Source: Gossypium raimondii (taxonomy: Eukaryota; Streptophyta; Magnoliopsida; Malvales; Malvaceae). From it: a stretch of DNA of 64,000 nucleotides. Below, piece after piece: positions 24,301-37,400 of the stretch; within the stretch, counting starts at the first letter, position 1, and each line of letters begins with the position of its first letter. The DNA is taken from the NCBI RefSeq assembly GCF_025698545.1, contig NC_068572.1:1674001-1738000 (forward strand). The letters are read 5' to 3'. A program made the translations under genes and the position numbers. A model generated the notes under the pieces. That model was given only the letters and a program-made list of their open reading frames with translations, ran no database searches and was not told where the DNA came from.

Positions 24301-27300
24301 CTGTCTTCATCTTTTAGTTATTTTAATGTAACTGAGAGAAAATGCTGCTCAATTTTAAACAACTACACCCAACAGAGGAATATCCAAAGCTATAATGACA
24401 TGTTACTCTTAGCAGTGCATGTTAAGAATAGGAAAATAGAACAAGCATCAGGGAAAGAATATACCTTAATGTCTCCATGATACCCTGCACTTATCATCAA
24501 GGTATTTGTAGAATCACATGCAACTCCAACGACTTCTCCATCATGAGCACTTCCTTTTGGCGTGTCCACATAACTACCTCGACTTATTCCAGATTGGAGA
24601 TTGAATCTCTCAATCCAACCCCCTGCCGTCCCTAGAACCGCAAAATTACCACAAGCGCTGATGGCACAGGCCTGAAACCGGATAGAAAAAACCATCAGTC
24701 ACAATTCGTATAGTTCAAGAAATACTAGTTTCTAGCAGGGTTTCTCAACTTTGAATAGTTTAATATCAGTAGTATTTGCTGCTTAATGTTTTAAATGAAG
24801 ATGAAAACATCAGCCATCTTGGCTATATTCTATAAATAGATAAATTCAGAAAAAGCACTGAATGTATTCACTACATTTTGGTGCAGGGAAAGAGATATTA
24901 ATACATAAAACTCGTGGAACTAAATACTAAATAGTAGGAATTTGATAGAGCATAACCTTCACAGGAGTTGGATTTTCAGGACATGGTCTCAGGATATGCT
25001 CACCAATCACAAAATTTTGAAGTCGCCACACATATGCCTGTTCAGTATCCATATGGCATGTAACCACATTGCACCAATCTCGTTCCCTGATTTCAGCTTT
25101 TTTATTGAAAGAGAGAGCCAAACTTAGATCACTTTGACATAACAAAAGAACATACCACCGTGCAAAAATCAGACGGTTTGCAAATTTTCATTTAAGTTTA
25201 AACGATAAAAGAGCGTATAGCAGAAGATCATACCACAATCAAATGCGATAACAGGCTTTAATTTCAGTTCCTCCTCCTGAAATTGAATATAAGAAACTAA
25301 GTTGAATGCAAAAATTCACTCAAAAAATTACAACAGCCGAGTAATACATGCAGACATAGCCAGAAAAGTACCAACATTTCACCCCAGCCATACCTTCATT
25401 CTTAGTTTCTTGGCTCGCTTAGATATGTGACCTTGAGACAGCTCTCTGCTTTGCTGATCCTGATCATAACAAAATTGACAATTTTTACCAACAAATTATA
25501 AAATTATATTAATTGTGAAGTAGCATGTAAATATAGAAATTCATGGATGGAGGGTGAGAATAAAAGCAAACAATAAGTACAGTTTACCCAAGAACCAAAG
25601 CTCCTTTCAAATTGCAGATTAGATAAATAAAGGATTTTAGCAGGTCTTAGAATCAGACAAAAAAGCAAAGTTTATATGATATTCACACCCAGATTTAGTT
25701 CAGACAATTTAATCAATTGAAGATCAGATTTGCATCAAAGAACCAACATGCAAAAGTAAAGATATGGAATCTAGGATAGTATTAAATCCTACACACAAAA
25801 TAATACATGGATAACCGACCTCTTACAAAAATAATTGTCAATTCAAGTACCAATAACAAAAACTCCCATTATAAAAATTTTAAAAAATGAACAAAACAAT
25901 AAATAAACAAAGATTAAGAAAGGAAATCTTTCATGGAAAAGCAGATCAATTAATTTCAAACATAAATGATCAGTATAAGAGATAGAATAAAAAGCCTGCA
26001 GATTGCATTGATAATGATAAATCTAAAATCATACTTATCAATGCATGAACATGGTAATATTTCCTTCTATATTTTGCCTGTAAACGTAGTATAATTGTAC
26101 AACCATCAAAAGAAGATTTGAAGAATTGAACATTGTACTAAACACGCGTGGTACATTACGAACAGATTGAGGGGTATGTGTTATCTACTTAAATAGATCA
26201 TTGCCACCAAAAAACACTCAAGAACTGCATGCAAACCTTTTGATTAAAAAGGCCATTGGGATGCATAAAAGTTTGTGCAATGGTCAATCAGAAACTTCAT
26301 GCATGTCAAAAAAAAAAAAAACCCTCTTTCGACTATAGATGCAAACCTGGATTACAGAGAAAAGGCGAAAAGCGCGATCTTGGCCGGCAGACAGGATATG
26401 CCTTCCATTGGCATAGAACCTGCCAAAGTGGGTAAAATTGCAATTAGGTATTTCATGAGCAAAATGATCTCCCAAAGAAATCTTTGAACTAATTGAAGCA
26501 CAGGTTCCATAGAAATCCAGTACAACAAATATTAAATTTTCAGAATTCATATGCCCAAGTACTACAAGACGAAGATTAGCACGCTTCTTGAATTGTATTG
26601 ACCATATTCACAATACGGTTCTAATATGATTTTAATTATTAAAGATATTAGGGGTGAAATGAATATGTAGAATGTTGCATATGGATACAATATATGGAGT
26701 ACTATTACCTGATGCAAAGTGGAGGAGCACTGTGTCCACTTCGAAACCGCAGGAGGCGAGGATCTCCATCACTTGTGTCAAAGATCCACATCTGCAGAAG
26801 AAGATAAATTCGAAATGCATTTCCTGATAATATAGATGAGCATGCAAGGCATAGACCATAATGCAAGGAAACACCAATAATTTACCACTGATCTGAAAGA
26901 ATATCAGGAATGTAGCAAACATGCATACAACCCATTTTTGCTAGCAAAGTTCTGTATCAAAACAACAACTAGCCAAAGATGGTAAAAAGGAAACTTGTCA
27001 TAGTGGTAACAATCTACATGTATCTAAAAAATCCAGCCTCTTGTTTAGGAAGAAGAAGAATAAGAATCAGACTTGGCAAAATGCATAGGATAGATTAGTT
27101 TCAAATTTTAAAAAACCACAACATAGTTCATGCCACAATCTAAAGCATCAAATATGATACAAAACAACTAAATGCATATGCTGCATCCAGATTGTGTTCC
27201 ACCTTACTTTAACCACTTAAAACTTTCGACATATCAAATTCATCAGATGGTGCGTAAAAGGAAAAAGATTGATACTAAATCAGTCATACCTTAATTGAGT

Positions 27301-28881
27301 TGTCAGCTGATGAGCTCATTAGCACAGGCTCATTAGCAAAAAAGTGAAGTGAAATAATTGAACTCTCATGAGCCTCTCGTATGACTGATTGGAGCCTTTT
27401 CTTCTCAAGATTCCATATGCTTATGACACCAGAAGAACCTCCAGATGCTAGAAGGGGCTGTCCATCTGCAGAATATAGAACACAGATCAGCATAAACATG
27501 CTAGGTGGTGGCTTGAGTAAACTGATATTTTTCTAATAGAAAATACTAGGAAAAAGCCCTATCCTAAACATCTACCACTGTTTAGTATTAAAGTTATCGA
27601 GTCTAATTGACTTGAGATTGAGTAGCTGGATTATATTTTGTGTCAAAAACAAGAAAATAAAGCTGGCCAAGATCTAGTCTGGCATGTGCTGGCTTGTCTC
27701 AATTACCCTACTGCAGCCTAAGCAAATTCTGATATGTCTACAAGCTCGAGATCAAGGAAAAAGCTCTTATTGGGAATACCTGTGCTGAAAGATAAGGCAG
27801 TGACAGTGCCTCGTGCAGAATGTTTAAATGTTACAACTTCTTTATCATAACGAATATTATGAACATGAATTGTTCCATCAGAACAACCAACAGCAGTAAC
27901 ATCTAGTGCAGGGGATGAAACACAACTGCAGATACTCGAATTCCATCCCTTGAATTCATAAAGTTTTTTCTTTGCGCTAATGTTCCAAAGCTGCAAAGAA
28001 CCCTCCTGACTCCCAATAAGAACCTGTTCAAATCTTTTTAGTTATACACGTTCATTTTATCATAACATATAAATTCATCTATTACCATATTAGCAACAAA
28101 TCAGGGACTGTTACCTTGTTTAAGTAAGTATCTGGATGCATTATACAAGTAGGAGTGAAGTTGGCATCTAGCTTAATATGTTCAATTGGAGCAGGATTGT
28201 CTTCAATTCCTTTAAACGACCATATGAAAACATTACCATCAGCATCTACACTTAGAATGTGGTCCCCAAATAAAAGCAAAAAGTTGACTTTAGCACTGTG
28301 TCCGCTCCAATTTGCTACCTACAAATACATTAATTTTATCACCAAATCCAAAAGAACAAAATCTTAAGGATAAAAAAAAGTTCTACATAAGATACGGTGC
28401 TCAAGCCAAGAGACACATTCACATTAGCTTAACCATTTGAGAACTAAACTTGAAATAAATAAAAGACCAAAGATAAACCTGGTGAGCTCGTTTAAATACG
28501 GCAATATCAGTCCCATAGGCAGCAAACGTGAAATCACGGTACGAAGCAAGAGCTCGAATCTTCTTCGGTAGTTGAGGACCTACATGAACAGAATTAGGGC
28601 CATGAAAAAAACTTTAACCGAAAGCTAAATTCAAACACACACACTCACCAATAAGCATCAACTTGAGGTTTGAGCACTGCAAAAGGAAGCTAAAAGTGAG
28701 AAGATGAATAATTTCAACATCAGAAATTAGAGAGAGAGGAAAGATGAGCACTGACATTGTAAATCTGAAAAGCTTTGCCGACGGTGACCGTGACGAAAGT
28801 TTCGGTGCCCAATCGTTGAACGGAGAAAGGAACTCCGCTAGTTATGTAACCTATTGCTCTGTACGGCTCAAATATCCCCAT
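21362..28881 (-). CDS. UTP21: UTP21/WDR36, U3 snoRNP (small-subunit processome) WD40 protein
   Basis: Nucleolar protein of the UTP-B subcomplex needed for 18S rRNA processing. Exons (minus): 28881-28756, 28676-28649, 28579-28479, 28318-28115, 28023-27780, 27465-27290, 26791-26709, 26419-26347, 25459-25394, 25276-25234, 25096-24957, 24671-24465, 23785-23701, 23510-23216, 22910-22649, 22494-22281, 22197-21983, 21511-21362. They sum to 903 codons plus stop, the normal family size. N-terminal two-thirds: tandem WD40 propellers (for example DGNVFIWSF, GVISIWNLE, GSLRIWDVV). Between the propellers lies a basic patch (SKRAKKLRMK). C-terminal third: Utp21 domain (NFSAFTDYIKGLSPSALDMELRML). All introns inspected are GT-AG. 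No stop, frameshift or missing block was seen; the gene looks functional. Confidence 0.95.
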
Positions 28882-29397
28882 TTTTTTTCTCTTCTCTTTT
28901 CTTTCACTTGACCTGAACGGGAAATACTGGTTTGGTTTTGGTTTAAAAGTGAGATTGGCGGAGAGGGTTTAGGGTTTTGGCCTTTTGGACGAGGAACTTA
29001 AATGGTATTTAAGGGCAATAGACGTAATTTTCGTTGATTGTTTGGGTATTTTTGTCGTTTCACGTGTATTTTTCCATTTCATTGTAAATTCTGATTTATT
29101 AACTTTGAATAATTGAAAGAGTACGCACAAAAAAGGAGGGAAAATGACTTGTAAGAAAATGGATTTCTTTTCTTTGTTCAGCTTAAAATATATTTTTAAG
29201 ACATTTCCTAAAAAATCCATAACCCTCGAAATCCTAACTCGAAGATTCATTGAAAATTTAAGAAGGCTTGAACAAAAACATTAGTTGTTTAAAATGTATG
29301 TTAAGCTTGAGTTTTAATATTGAAAGATTAGATTCAATTTAACTTCTTTTAAGTTTATGATAGATTATTTTTTATTTTATTATATATATTATTAAAT
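28882..29397. other. 5' flank of UTP21
   Basis: No gene seen. A pyrimidine-rich stretch on the minus strand is absent; the first 150 bases upstream of the UTP21 ATG should hold its leader and promoter, but no TATA box was recognised. Confidence 0.4.
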
Positions 29398-29949
29398 GAG
29401 TAAATAACACCCAAGGTCATTAAGCTATCATTAAGTCTTTATTTTAGTCATTTAATTTTAAAAATTTATAAAATGGTCACTGAATTACTCGAAAGTTTTC
29501 ATTCAAGTCATTGTGTTGTTAAAATCGTCGCTATATGACCTTCTTTGTCTGTGCCAATCGAAAGCTCTATTTCCTCTTCTCTTCTGCAATTCAGTTTGTT
29601 TTTATGATGTAGCTTTAAATTTACGAATCTACAAATCGAAATTCAAACAACATTCTTCTTTGATCTTTGACACTAATCGTCAAATGAATTTGGATTTAAG
29701 ATATGTTTTTTTATTGTCGATAGGTATTGATCCACTATATCGCTTGTCAAATTGTCACTTGGAATTCATTTGTTAGACTTTAAAAAAAACTTAACAACCT
29801 AGCGATGACTTAAATAAAAAGTTTTGAATAATTCAATGGCTTGAATGAAAACTACTAAATAGTTCAATAGCCATTTTGTAGCTTTTTAAAGTCAAATAAA
29901 CAAAACGTAAATTTGCCAATAATTTAGTGAAATGGGATGTAGTTAACTC
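29398..29949. mobile_element. Non-autonomous inverted-repeat element, copy B
   Basis: 552 bp, homologous along its length to 4123-4834 minus the nested MITE. Both share the terminal arms and the inner segment with cttctcttctrcaattcagtt and gacttggatttaagrtatg-like blocks. Ends are gagtaaataacaccc and the reverse complement of ggatgtagttaactc. Flanks ttattaaat and ttatctaat agree at 7 of 9 bases, a possible decayed 9-bp target duplication. It has no coding capacity. Confidence 0.7.
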
Positions 29950-31423
29950 TTATCTAATTATATATCATATGAAAATTAATATACTATTATTATAGAATAC
30001 CTCACAACCCGAAATTCGACCCGGCCTTGTGACCTGGAATCCGACCCCTTACTGGCACTCTCATGATCTCATGAGATGGACATCAATGTCTGTCACGACA
30101 TGGAACACCTTGCAACCTTGCGAGATGAAATGTCAGCCTCTCGCGAGGAAAAAAATGCAAACACACCTCGCGACCTTGTGAGGCAGGACATGTGAGCACA
30201 TATGACGACACTTGGGTGTGAATCCTATTAGAAAGACTATACGTGTCAAACCTAAAGGGGATATGTGTGTGTCGTCCTGAGTTATATGCATAACACCTAA
30301 CTACCTCCCTAGCATATCACATCAAGGGAACCGTGACATATAAATAAGGAAGAGCCGTTCCCAAATGAATGAGGTAGAAATAAACCGCAACAACTATATT
30401 GTAATATGAATATTAAAAATATGTTACATACTTTATAAATAATTAATTAAAATAATAATTATGTTGATGGAGTTTTAGCATGTTAAAACATATTTATCTT
30501 CAATTTAAGAATTGTGAAGAGTTATAAGTAGTTATAGACATATTATATAAAAACAATTAAATAACTATTACAGAGTCAATAAATAAAAATTAAACTTTGA
30601 CATTGAAAACTTATAATCCAATTTTTATCTCTAATTTTTTAGCTTTTCCCTTATATATATTTTTTGAGAATTTTACCCTTACATATTTAATATTTATAAT
30701 TTTATCATTTTATATTAGATTAATGTACAATTTGAAATTTGAGTTCGATTTTAACCTATAAGTAAGTACTCAAGCCAAACAACATCACGTGACTTAATAA
30801 ATGTTTGACATATGTTCTTTAATAAAAAGCATAAGTATCAAAGTGAACATTAAAACTAAACTCAGATACCAAATTGGAATAAAATATTCAAGTACCAAAT
30901 TAAATATTAAAGTCAAACTTAGATACCAAGTAATATATTAATCGGGAGAAGCCAAGAAATATTTTAGGGGCCAAAATTAAATTATATATTTTTACGATAG
31001 TAAAAATATAATTTCATCGTTTAAATTTTTATTATCTAAATCTTTATAAATTTTAAAGAATTAAATAAAAATTTATTATTTTTAGGGGCTAAAATTATAA
31101 TTTAAATTTTTATAAATTTTATAGCGGACCCAGCTACCAACACCCATGGTAAGTGTATAATATATGTTTTTTTTTTTCTGTTTAGATTAAAACGTAAATT
31201 AAAAATTTTAAATTAAAAAAGAAGAAGAGAAAAACCGTTAGCTTGGCGCGGGAAGATAGGAAGCTAGAAATAGAAAGGACTCAACTGAGGGTGATTGGAT
31301 CTAGAATTTTGAATGAACTCGAAATTTCAAGTGAAAGATTACTGGTTTTGTTGATCGAAATTTGAAACTAAATAGTAGAGCAATTCTTTTACTGTTTTAT
31401 AAGCAGATCAGATCGGTAGCGAA
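29950..31423. other. Intergenic between UTP21 and TWD40-2
   Basis: No gene seen. 30000-30330 is a GC-richer block with repeats of a ctcgcgaccttgcgag-like motif (for example gaccttgtgaggc), perhaps an LTR fragment. 30953-31125 is a truncated relative of the hAT-like MITE at 14281. The last 200 bases contain the TWD40-2 leader. Confidence 0.5.
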
Positions 31424-34400
31424 ATGCTTCGGCTAAGGGCGTTTCGAGGGACCAATGATAAGATTGTAAAGATGGCAGTGCATCCAACGCATCCTTGGTT
31501 AGTAACCGCCGATGCCTCCGATTATGTCTCCGTTTGGAACTGGGAGCATCGTCAGATTATTTACGAGCTCAAGGCCGGTGGTGTTGACCGTAGACGTCTT
31601 GTTGGTGCTAAATTGGAGAAGCTTGCTGAGGGCGATGGTTCGTAATCTATTTCTCTTTTGATTTTTAATCCTTTTTTTTTTTTTGCGTTTGATTTGATTT
31701 GATTTGACAAATTTTTTTCCACTTAACAGCTTCCAAAGGGAAACATGCAGAGGCCATTCGTGGAGGGAGGTAATTAATTAGTAGCAGTGCCTTTTTTTTA
31801 GCCTTTCTTTTTCCATTCTTTAAATCGAAAATCTGAAAGCGAAATCTGAGGTTTCGACCATTTTTGTTTCGTTGAATCGTTGAAAGTGTTAAGCAGGTGA
31901 GCTTTTTTGATGATGATGTGAGGTATTGGCAATATTGGCGTAACCATTCTGCTGCAGCGGAGGCGCCTTCTGCTACCAATAATTTCGATTGTGCCTTTCG
32001 GCCTTCATCAATAAGAGGACAACATTATCTCGTCGTCTGTTGTGAAAACAAAGCCATCTTTTTGGACCTGGTTACCATGCGTGGCCGTGATGTACCCAAG
32101 TTTGAGCTTGACAACAAATCGCTTCTATGGTGAGTTATCTTTACTTAGCTCAGTTTGAAAATAGCAGTTCCATTGTCATATTTGAAGTACTCCATACATT
32201 TATTAGTGTTGATAAATAGCAAAGCACAGCTTCATTTATGTCACATCATTTTCTGAGCACAAAATCTAGAATTGAAGCTTCTTATTTCTTGTTGTCTGTT
32301 GGCTTTTTAACCGCGAATGCTTTCATCCATTCATATCCTTGAATGACCTGTATTAGGCGGTGTTATCCTTTATCTATTAAGTATTAGGTTTCCTTTGGTT
32401 TTATATCAAAGTTAGGCCTCTCCACCTATTACCAATTGATTTTGAGCTGAATGCTTTATATGGTGTGAGAGCTTAGGTTTTGTTGTGTTGTTCTTTCTAT
32501 GTAACCCACGTGAGGAGGTTGATGACCCCTGCTGCGGTTGTCCATGTCTAGCTCTGTGAACTTTACATGAGAGGAGTTCTAAGTGATGTTACTCTCACAT
32601 TTGTTAACTAATAGGTTTCTTGTGGTCTTATGTTAAAAGTTAGGCCTTCCATCTATTATCAATTAGCTTTAATCTGGATGCTAAACCGACTTGCATAGCA
32701 TGTTGATTTCATTGGTGTGCTCCTCAGTTTTGCAAGGTGTTTGTTGCCTTCGACTATGCTGACTGCCCCTTATTTTCTCAGATTATGGAACCATTTTAAG
32801 TAGCTTTTGCAGTATCTATAATCCTTTTTCTGCTTTATTTTCATTTTAGCAACTATCCCTACGGTGATTTTAGTTTTCTTCTACCATCGTTTTTCTATCA
32901 CCATAATTTACACAAATTCACTGATATCTGGCTTTTTTTACAACAGTATGGAGTTCCTTCCTTGGTTAGCTACGGGTGATAGTCCTCTTGTTGCGTTTGG
33001 TGGATCTGATGGTGTTATTAGGACCCTTTCAATGATGACATGGAAGGTTTGGTCTTTATTTTTTGTCATATCTAGCTAATATGTTGCTTATCCCTTTTTA
33101 GCTTAAAGTTCTAGTAGGTTTTATTATGGCATCATCGTTATTTTGTTTTAAATTCAGTTTATTTTGGCAGCTTGCAGCAAGATGCATGGGGGGGCATAAA
33201 GGATCAATTTCTTGTATGATGACATTCCTGACTTCTTCCGGTGAGGTAGGTCATAGTTTTCAGAGCAAAATCAATGCAGCTATTATTTGTTTTGGAAATC
33301 CTTATTGTTAATGAATAACAAATTTGCCCAACTATGAACATTAAGTGTGAGTTAATTATAACTTTATCATGATGTTAACACTTAGGTGGTCACAAGGTTA
33401 CTGCAAATCTTATCCTTGATATCAAATCAAGATAGCCAAAAAAAGAAAAAAGAAAAAAAATAAGAATGCTGACTTATGAATGAATAAAAATACATGTAAT
33501 TTGTGATGTTTTTACCAGGATTTGATAAATTCGAGTGCCATACCAGTGTAACATGACATGACATGAAATTGGTATAAGAACGAAATTTACATCTTTAGAT
33601 TAGGTGGTATAGCATAGAATAAGGATTTACTTCTTTCTACAACATAACAGTAACTAAACGTCTACATCCATTTCTAAAAACACTAAAAATGAAAATCCAA
33701 CAAAAATGAAAATCCAACAATTTGACTTTCAATGTTAACCAATTTCTTCACTCGTTGGTGCAGATCAGCATGTTGTAGGCTCAAAAATTGGGTCAGATTG
33801 GCTGTTTCAAGTCTGGTCAGGTTATGAATATTTGCTGGGAATTACCTTTTATCAAATAGTACCTTACCAAGGATGATAGGTTATGAATAAGACTTACAAA
33901 GACCTTATAACAAGTTGAATGACATTATCAATCGAATAAACCTGTTGTTGGTAAAGATCTTAATGCTAATCCAGGGTTAGAATATCAATAAAAACTAGGT
34001 ATAGTAATAATTTCCTACTTAATAAATAATTAAATAATACTTCATTCTTAGGTTAGACAAACGATATAAAAACAATAATTAATAGGCATATAAAGAAGAA
34101 GAAGTCCATTTGCTTATTATCAAGATCAAGACAAACAGGTACAAGTTGTTGTTACATTTCTACTATTCGATTGGAACTTAGAAAATGAGTAGTAATTCTG
34201 GGGCTAATTCTATTCATTGAGTCAGGAAATAGTAAGCAATAATCTAAGAGCAACTTGACAGTCATGGATGGGAAGAGGAAAAAGAGGTAGACAGAGATAG
34301 ACACATAAGGTGAAGATTGACTCATTTGGTGGTGGATCTAAAACATTGAAAATAATGGAATTCTTGGTAGAAAAAGAGATTAACTATGTTTTGAACGGAT

Positions 34401-37400
34401 GAAATGGAGAAAGAGAAATAGGCAAGATCGGTAAAAGAAATGCTTTATAGCATTTAGTAATGATTTAATTTTTATCCACAGGTTAAAAAGAAGTGTCAAA
34501 ACTTTTAAATTTTGCATTGGTGTTATTCTCATTAGTGTCAGATTATTGCTTTGAGATATTTCAAGTTTTTTAGGATGTTTAGATAAATTGAGTTTCTATT
34601 GTGTTACAAGTCAACATATAATTTCGTGTTTAAAATATTATATAATATTTATACATATCATATAAAATGAAATAAATACATTCTTTTCTATTTTCTATCT
34701 TCTCTAAAATTTGGTTACTAAATAATTTCAAATTAGCTTGTAACATATTGATATTGGAACTATAGTGTGGTTGAATATGATTTTTCACTATCATACAATA
34801 TATTATGTATTTTATTATTATTATCTAGCAATCAATATATATTGTTTTGCGATCTTGTATATCTAAAGTTTGGTTGAATATGATTTTTTATTATCATGCA
34901 ATATATATTTATTGTGTAATTTTTTTTTTAAATTTCAATTGCAGGCACTTCTTATTTCAGGTGGTAGTGATGGTTTACTTATAATTTGGAATGCACTCGA
35001 AACACACCATGGTCATGGTGTGCGAGATCTTGTAGCCAAGCTAAGCATGAAGGTGCCTCCATCTTTAATTATTGACTCACCTACTTAAATGTTAATAATC
35101 AACACTAGAAATTAATCATTCATTAATTTAAAAAATCTGAAAGGAATAGCATTCTAATAGACATTAAGAGCCAACCTCAATTAAAGTTGTCAAAAAAAGA
35201 ATTATGTACGGTATGGTATGTATGTATGTGTGTATGTGTTTGTGGTGTATATAAAATATGAAATTCTTTTTATCGGCCGATATGCCTGATTACCTTATGA
35301 TCCTATCTTTTTTTGTTAAATGCTCTTTAATGGGAAATAGAGTTTGATCCTTTAGGGTACATCAAATGAGAAGGAAAAAGAAAAAAGAAATTAAATAAAT
35401 TTCTTGTATCATATTTAAAAAATTATGTTTATACTGATATTGTTGGGAGGATAGACGAATCCTGAACATGAATGGAACCAAGCTTGCGCCTCACCTGAGA
35501 GGGTTTGAAGCACTTTTATTGTCTAGCTCTAACGTGCAAGTACAGGCTCGCGTAGGCGTACCGATTAAGAATAAGGTGTTTTTTTTGGATTGTATAGGTT
35601 TCTGTTCTCTCCTTGTGAACTGCTGGAATGTTAATGCTCTATAATAATAAATGTTGCTTTTACTTTTTCCTTCCTTAAAAGAATTCTTCAATCTATATAT
35701 ATTTTTTGTATTCACTTAAAACTTTTAGTACCTATTTTGTGTGCATGTTTTCTGGATGCACCTTCCATAGGAAACTTTTCATTTCTATATGATATCAAAT
35801 AGGCACACGACGGTGGAGTTGTTGCTATTGAGCTTAATAGAGTGATTGGAGGCAGTCCTCAACTTATTACAATCGGTGCAGACAAGACATTGGCTATATG
35901 GGATACAAACAAATTTAAGGTTTTATACTGTCTCTTGAGAAGTTTTAATAGCTGTGAATAGCAGTTCCTCTAACCGAAATCTCCATGGTAAAGAGTTGCC
36001 ATGTTTTCTCTTTTCATTCCTGTTAACTTCTCTGCTACAGGAGTTACGTCGAATGAAACCTGTTCCAAAGCTTGCCTGTCATAGTGTGGCATCTTGGCGT
36101 CATCCTCGAGCTCCGAACCTTGATATTTTGACTTGTGTTAAAGATTCATATATATGGTACGCTAAGTTTTTGGTTTTCTCAATGGTACCCACTTAATAGA
36201 TTCATGTCTTCTTCTTCTTCTTCTTCTTCTTCTTTTTTTTTCCACTCTACTGCGGCTCTTGTTGTTACAGTAAACTGGTGGAAGCTAAATGCTTTAAATA
36301 ATGACAATTCAAGGCAGTATTATTTGTTTAGTTATTTCAAGGATATCATACTTTTTTGCAGGGCTATTGAGCACCCAACTTTTTCAGCACTTACAAGACC
36401 ATTGTGTGATCTGTATTCACTTATTCCTCCTCTTCTAGTTTCAACGCATAAGAAACTCAGGGTATGTAGTTGTTTTTGTAGTTGTGATCTTAGGACCTCC
36501 ATTGGTTGGGAATTTTTTCGTAAAACTTAAGTTTTAGGTTTAGTTCAATATTATATGTTCTTAATGTTATGTTGAGTGTTAATATCACTGAAGCCCTAAT
36601 TATTAATCTAATGAGCTATAAAGGAAAGAAATTTACATAGATAACAAAAATGGTCAAGCGCTTTGGGTAATTTACTAATTTCTATTTGCTTGTACTAGAT
36701 CCCAATTAAGGGTATAGAGGAATGTGTTGGATCCCCATTGATATAACCTTCGGTAGCTAGACTAGGCTTGTGCAGATGTGTTAAAATTCCTTGTGATTAT
36801 CTCTGAAAATTCAGAAACTATAGCACTAGAAGCATTAACATATCATCTACTTACTCTATGAAGAAATTAAATGTTATATCTATTCTTTTCCCTTGAATGA
36901 AATTGGCCTTTATATGATTGTCATTCTTTTCACTTAGTATGATGTTTCTTTTCCTTTGTTCTTCCTCCTCACCTCCGAATATCTTTCCAAAGATATCTGT
37001 TTTGACAACTATAAGTTTCTATTGCAGGTTTATTGCATGGTTGCACATCCTTTACAACCTCATCTTGTTGCTACTGGGACCAATGTTGGTGTTATTGTCA
37101 GTGAATTTGATCCAGGATCTCTTCCTCCTGTTACTCCTCTCCTAATGTCAGCCGAAAGTCGAAACCTTTCTGCTGTCTGCATTCTTGCTAAGGAGCTGAA
37201 GCTATTAAATTTTCAATTGTCCAACACAACGGATCCATCGCTTGGAAATGATAACTCTTTATCTGAAACAGGAAATTTAAAGGGTGATTCACTTGAACCA
37301 TTGCATGTGGCTCAGACTAGAAAGCGCATTAATGCACCTGTTCCTCATGATTCATATTCAGTTCTTTCAGTAAGCAGTTCTGGAAAGTAAGTACTCTTTA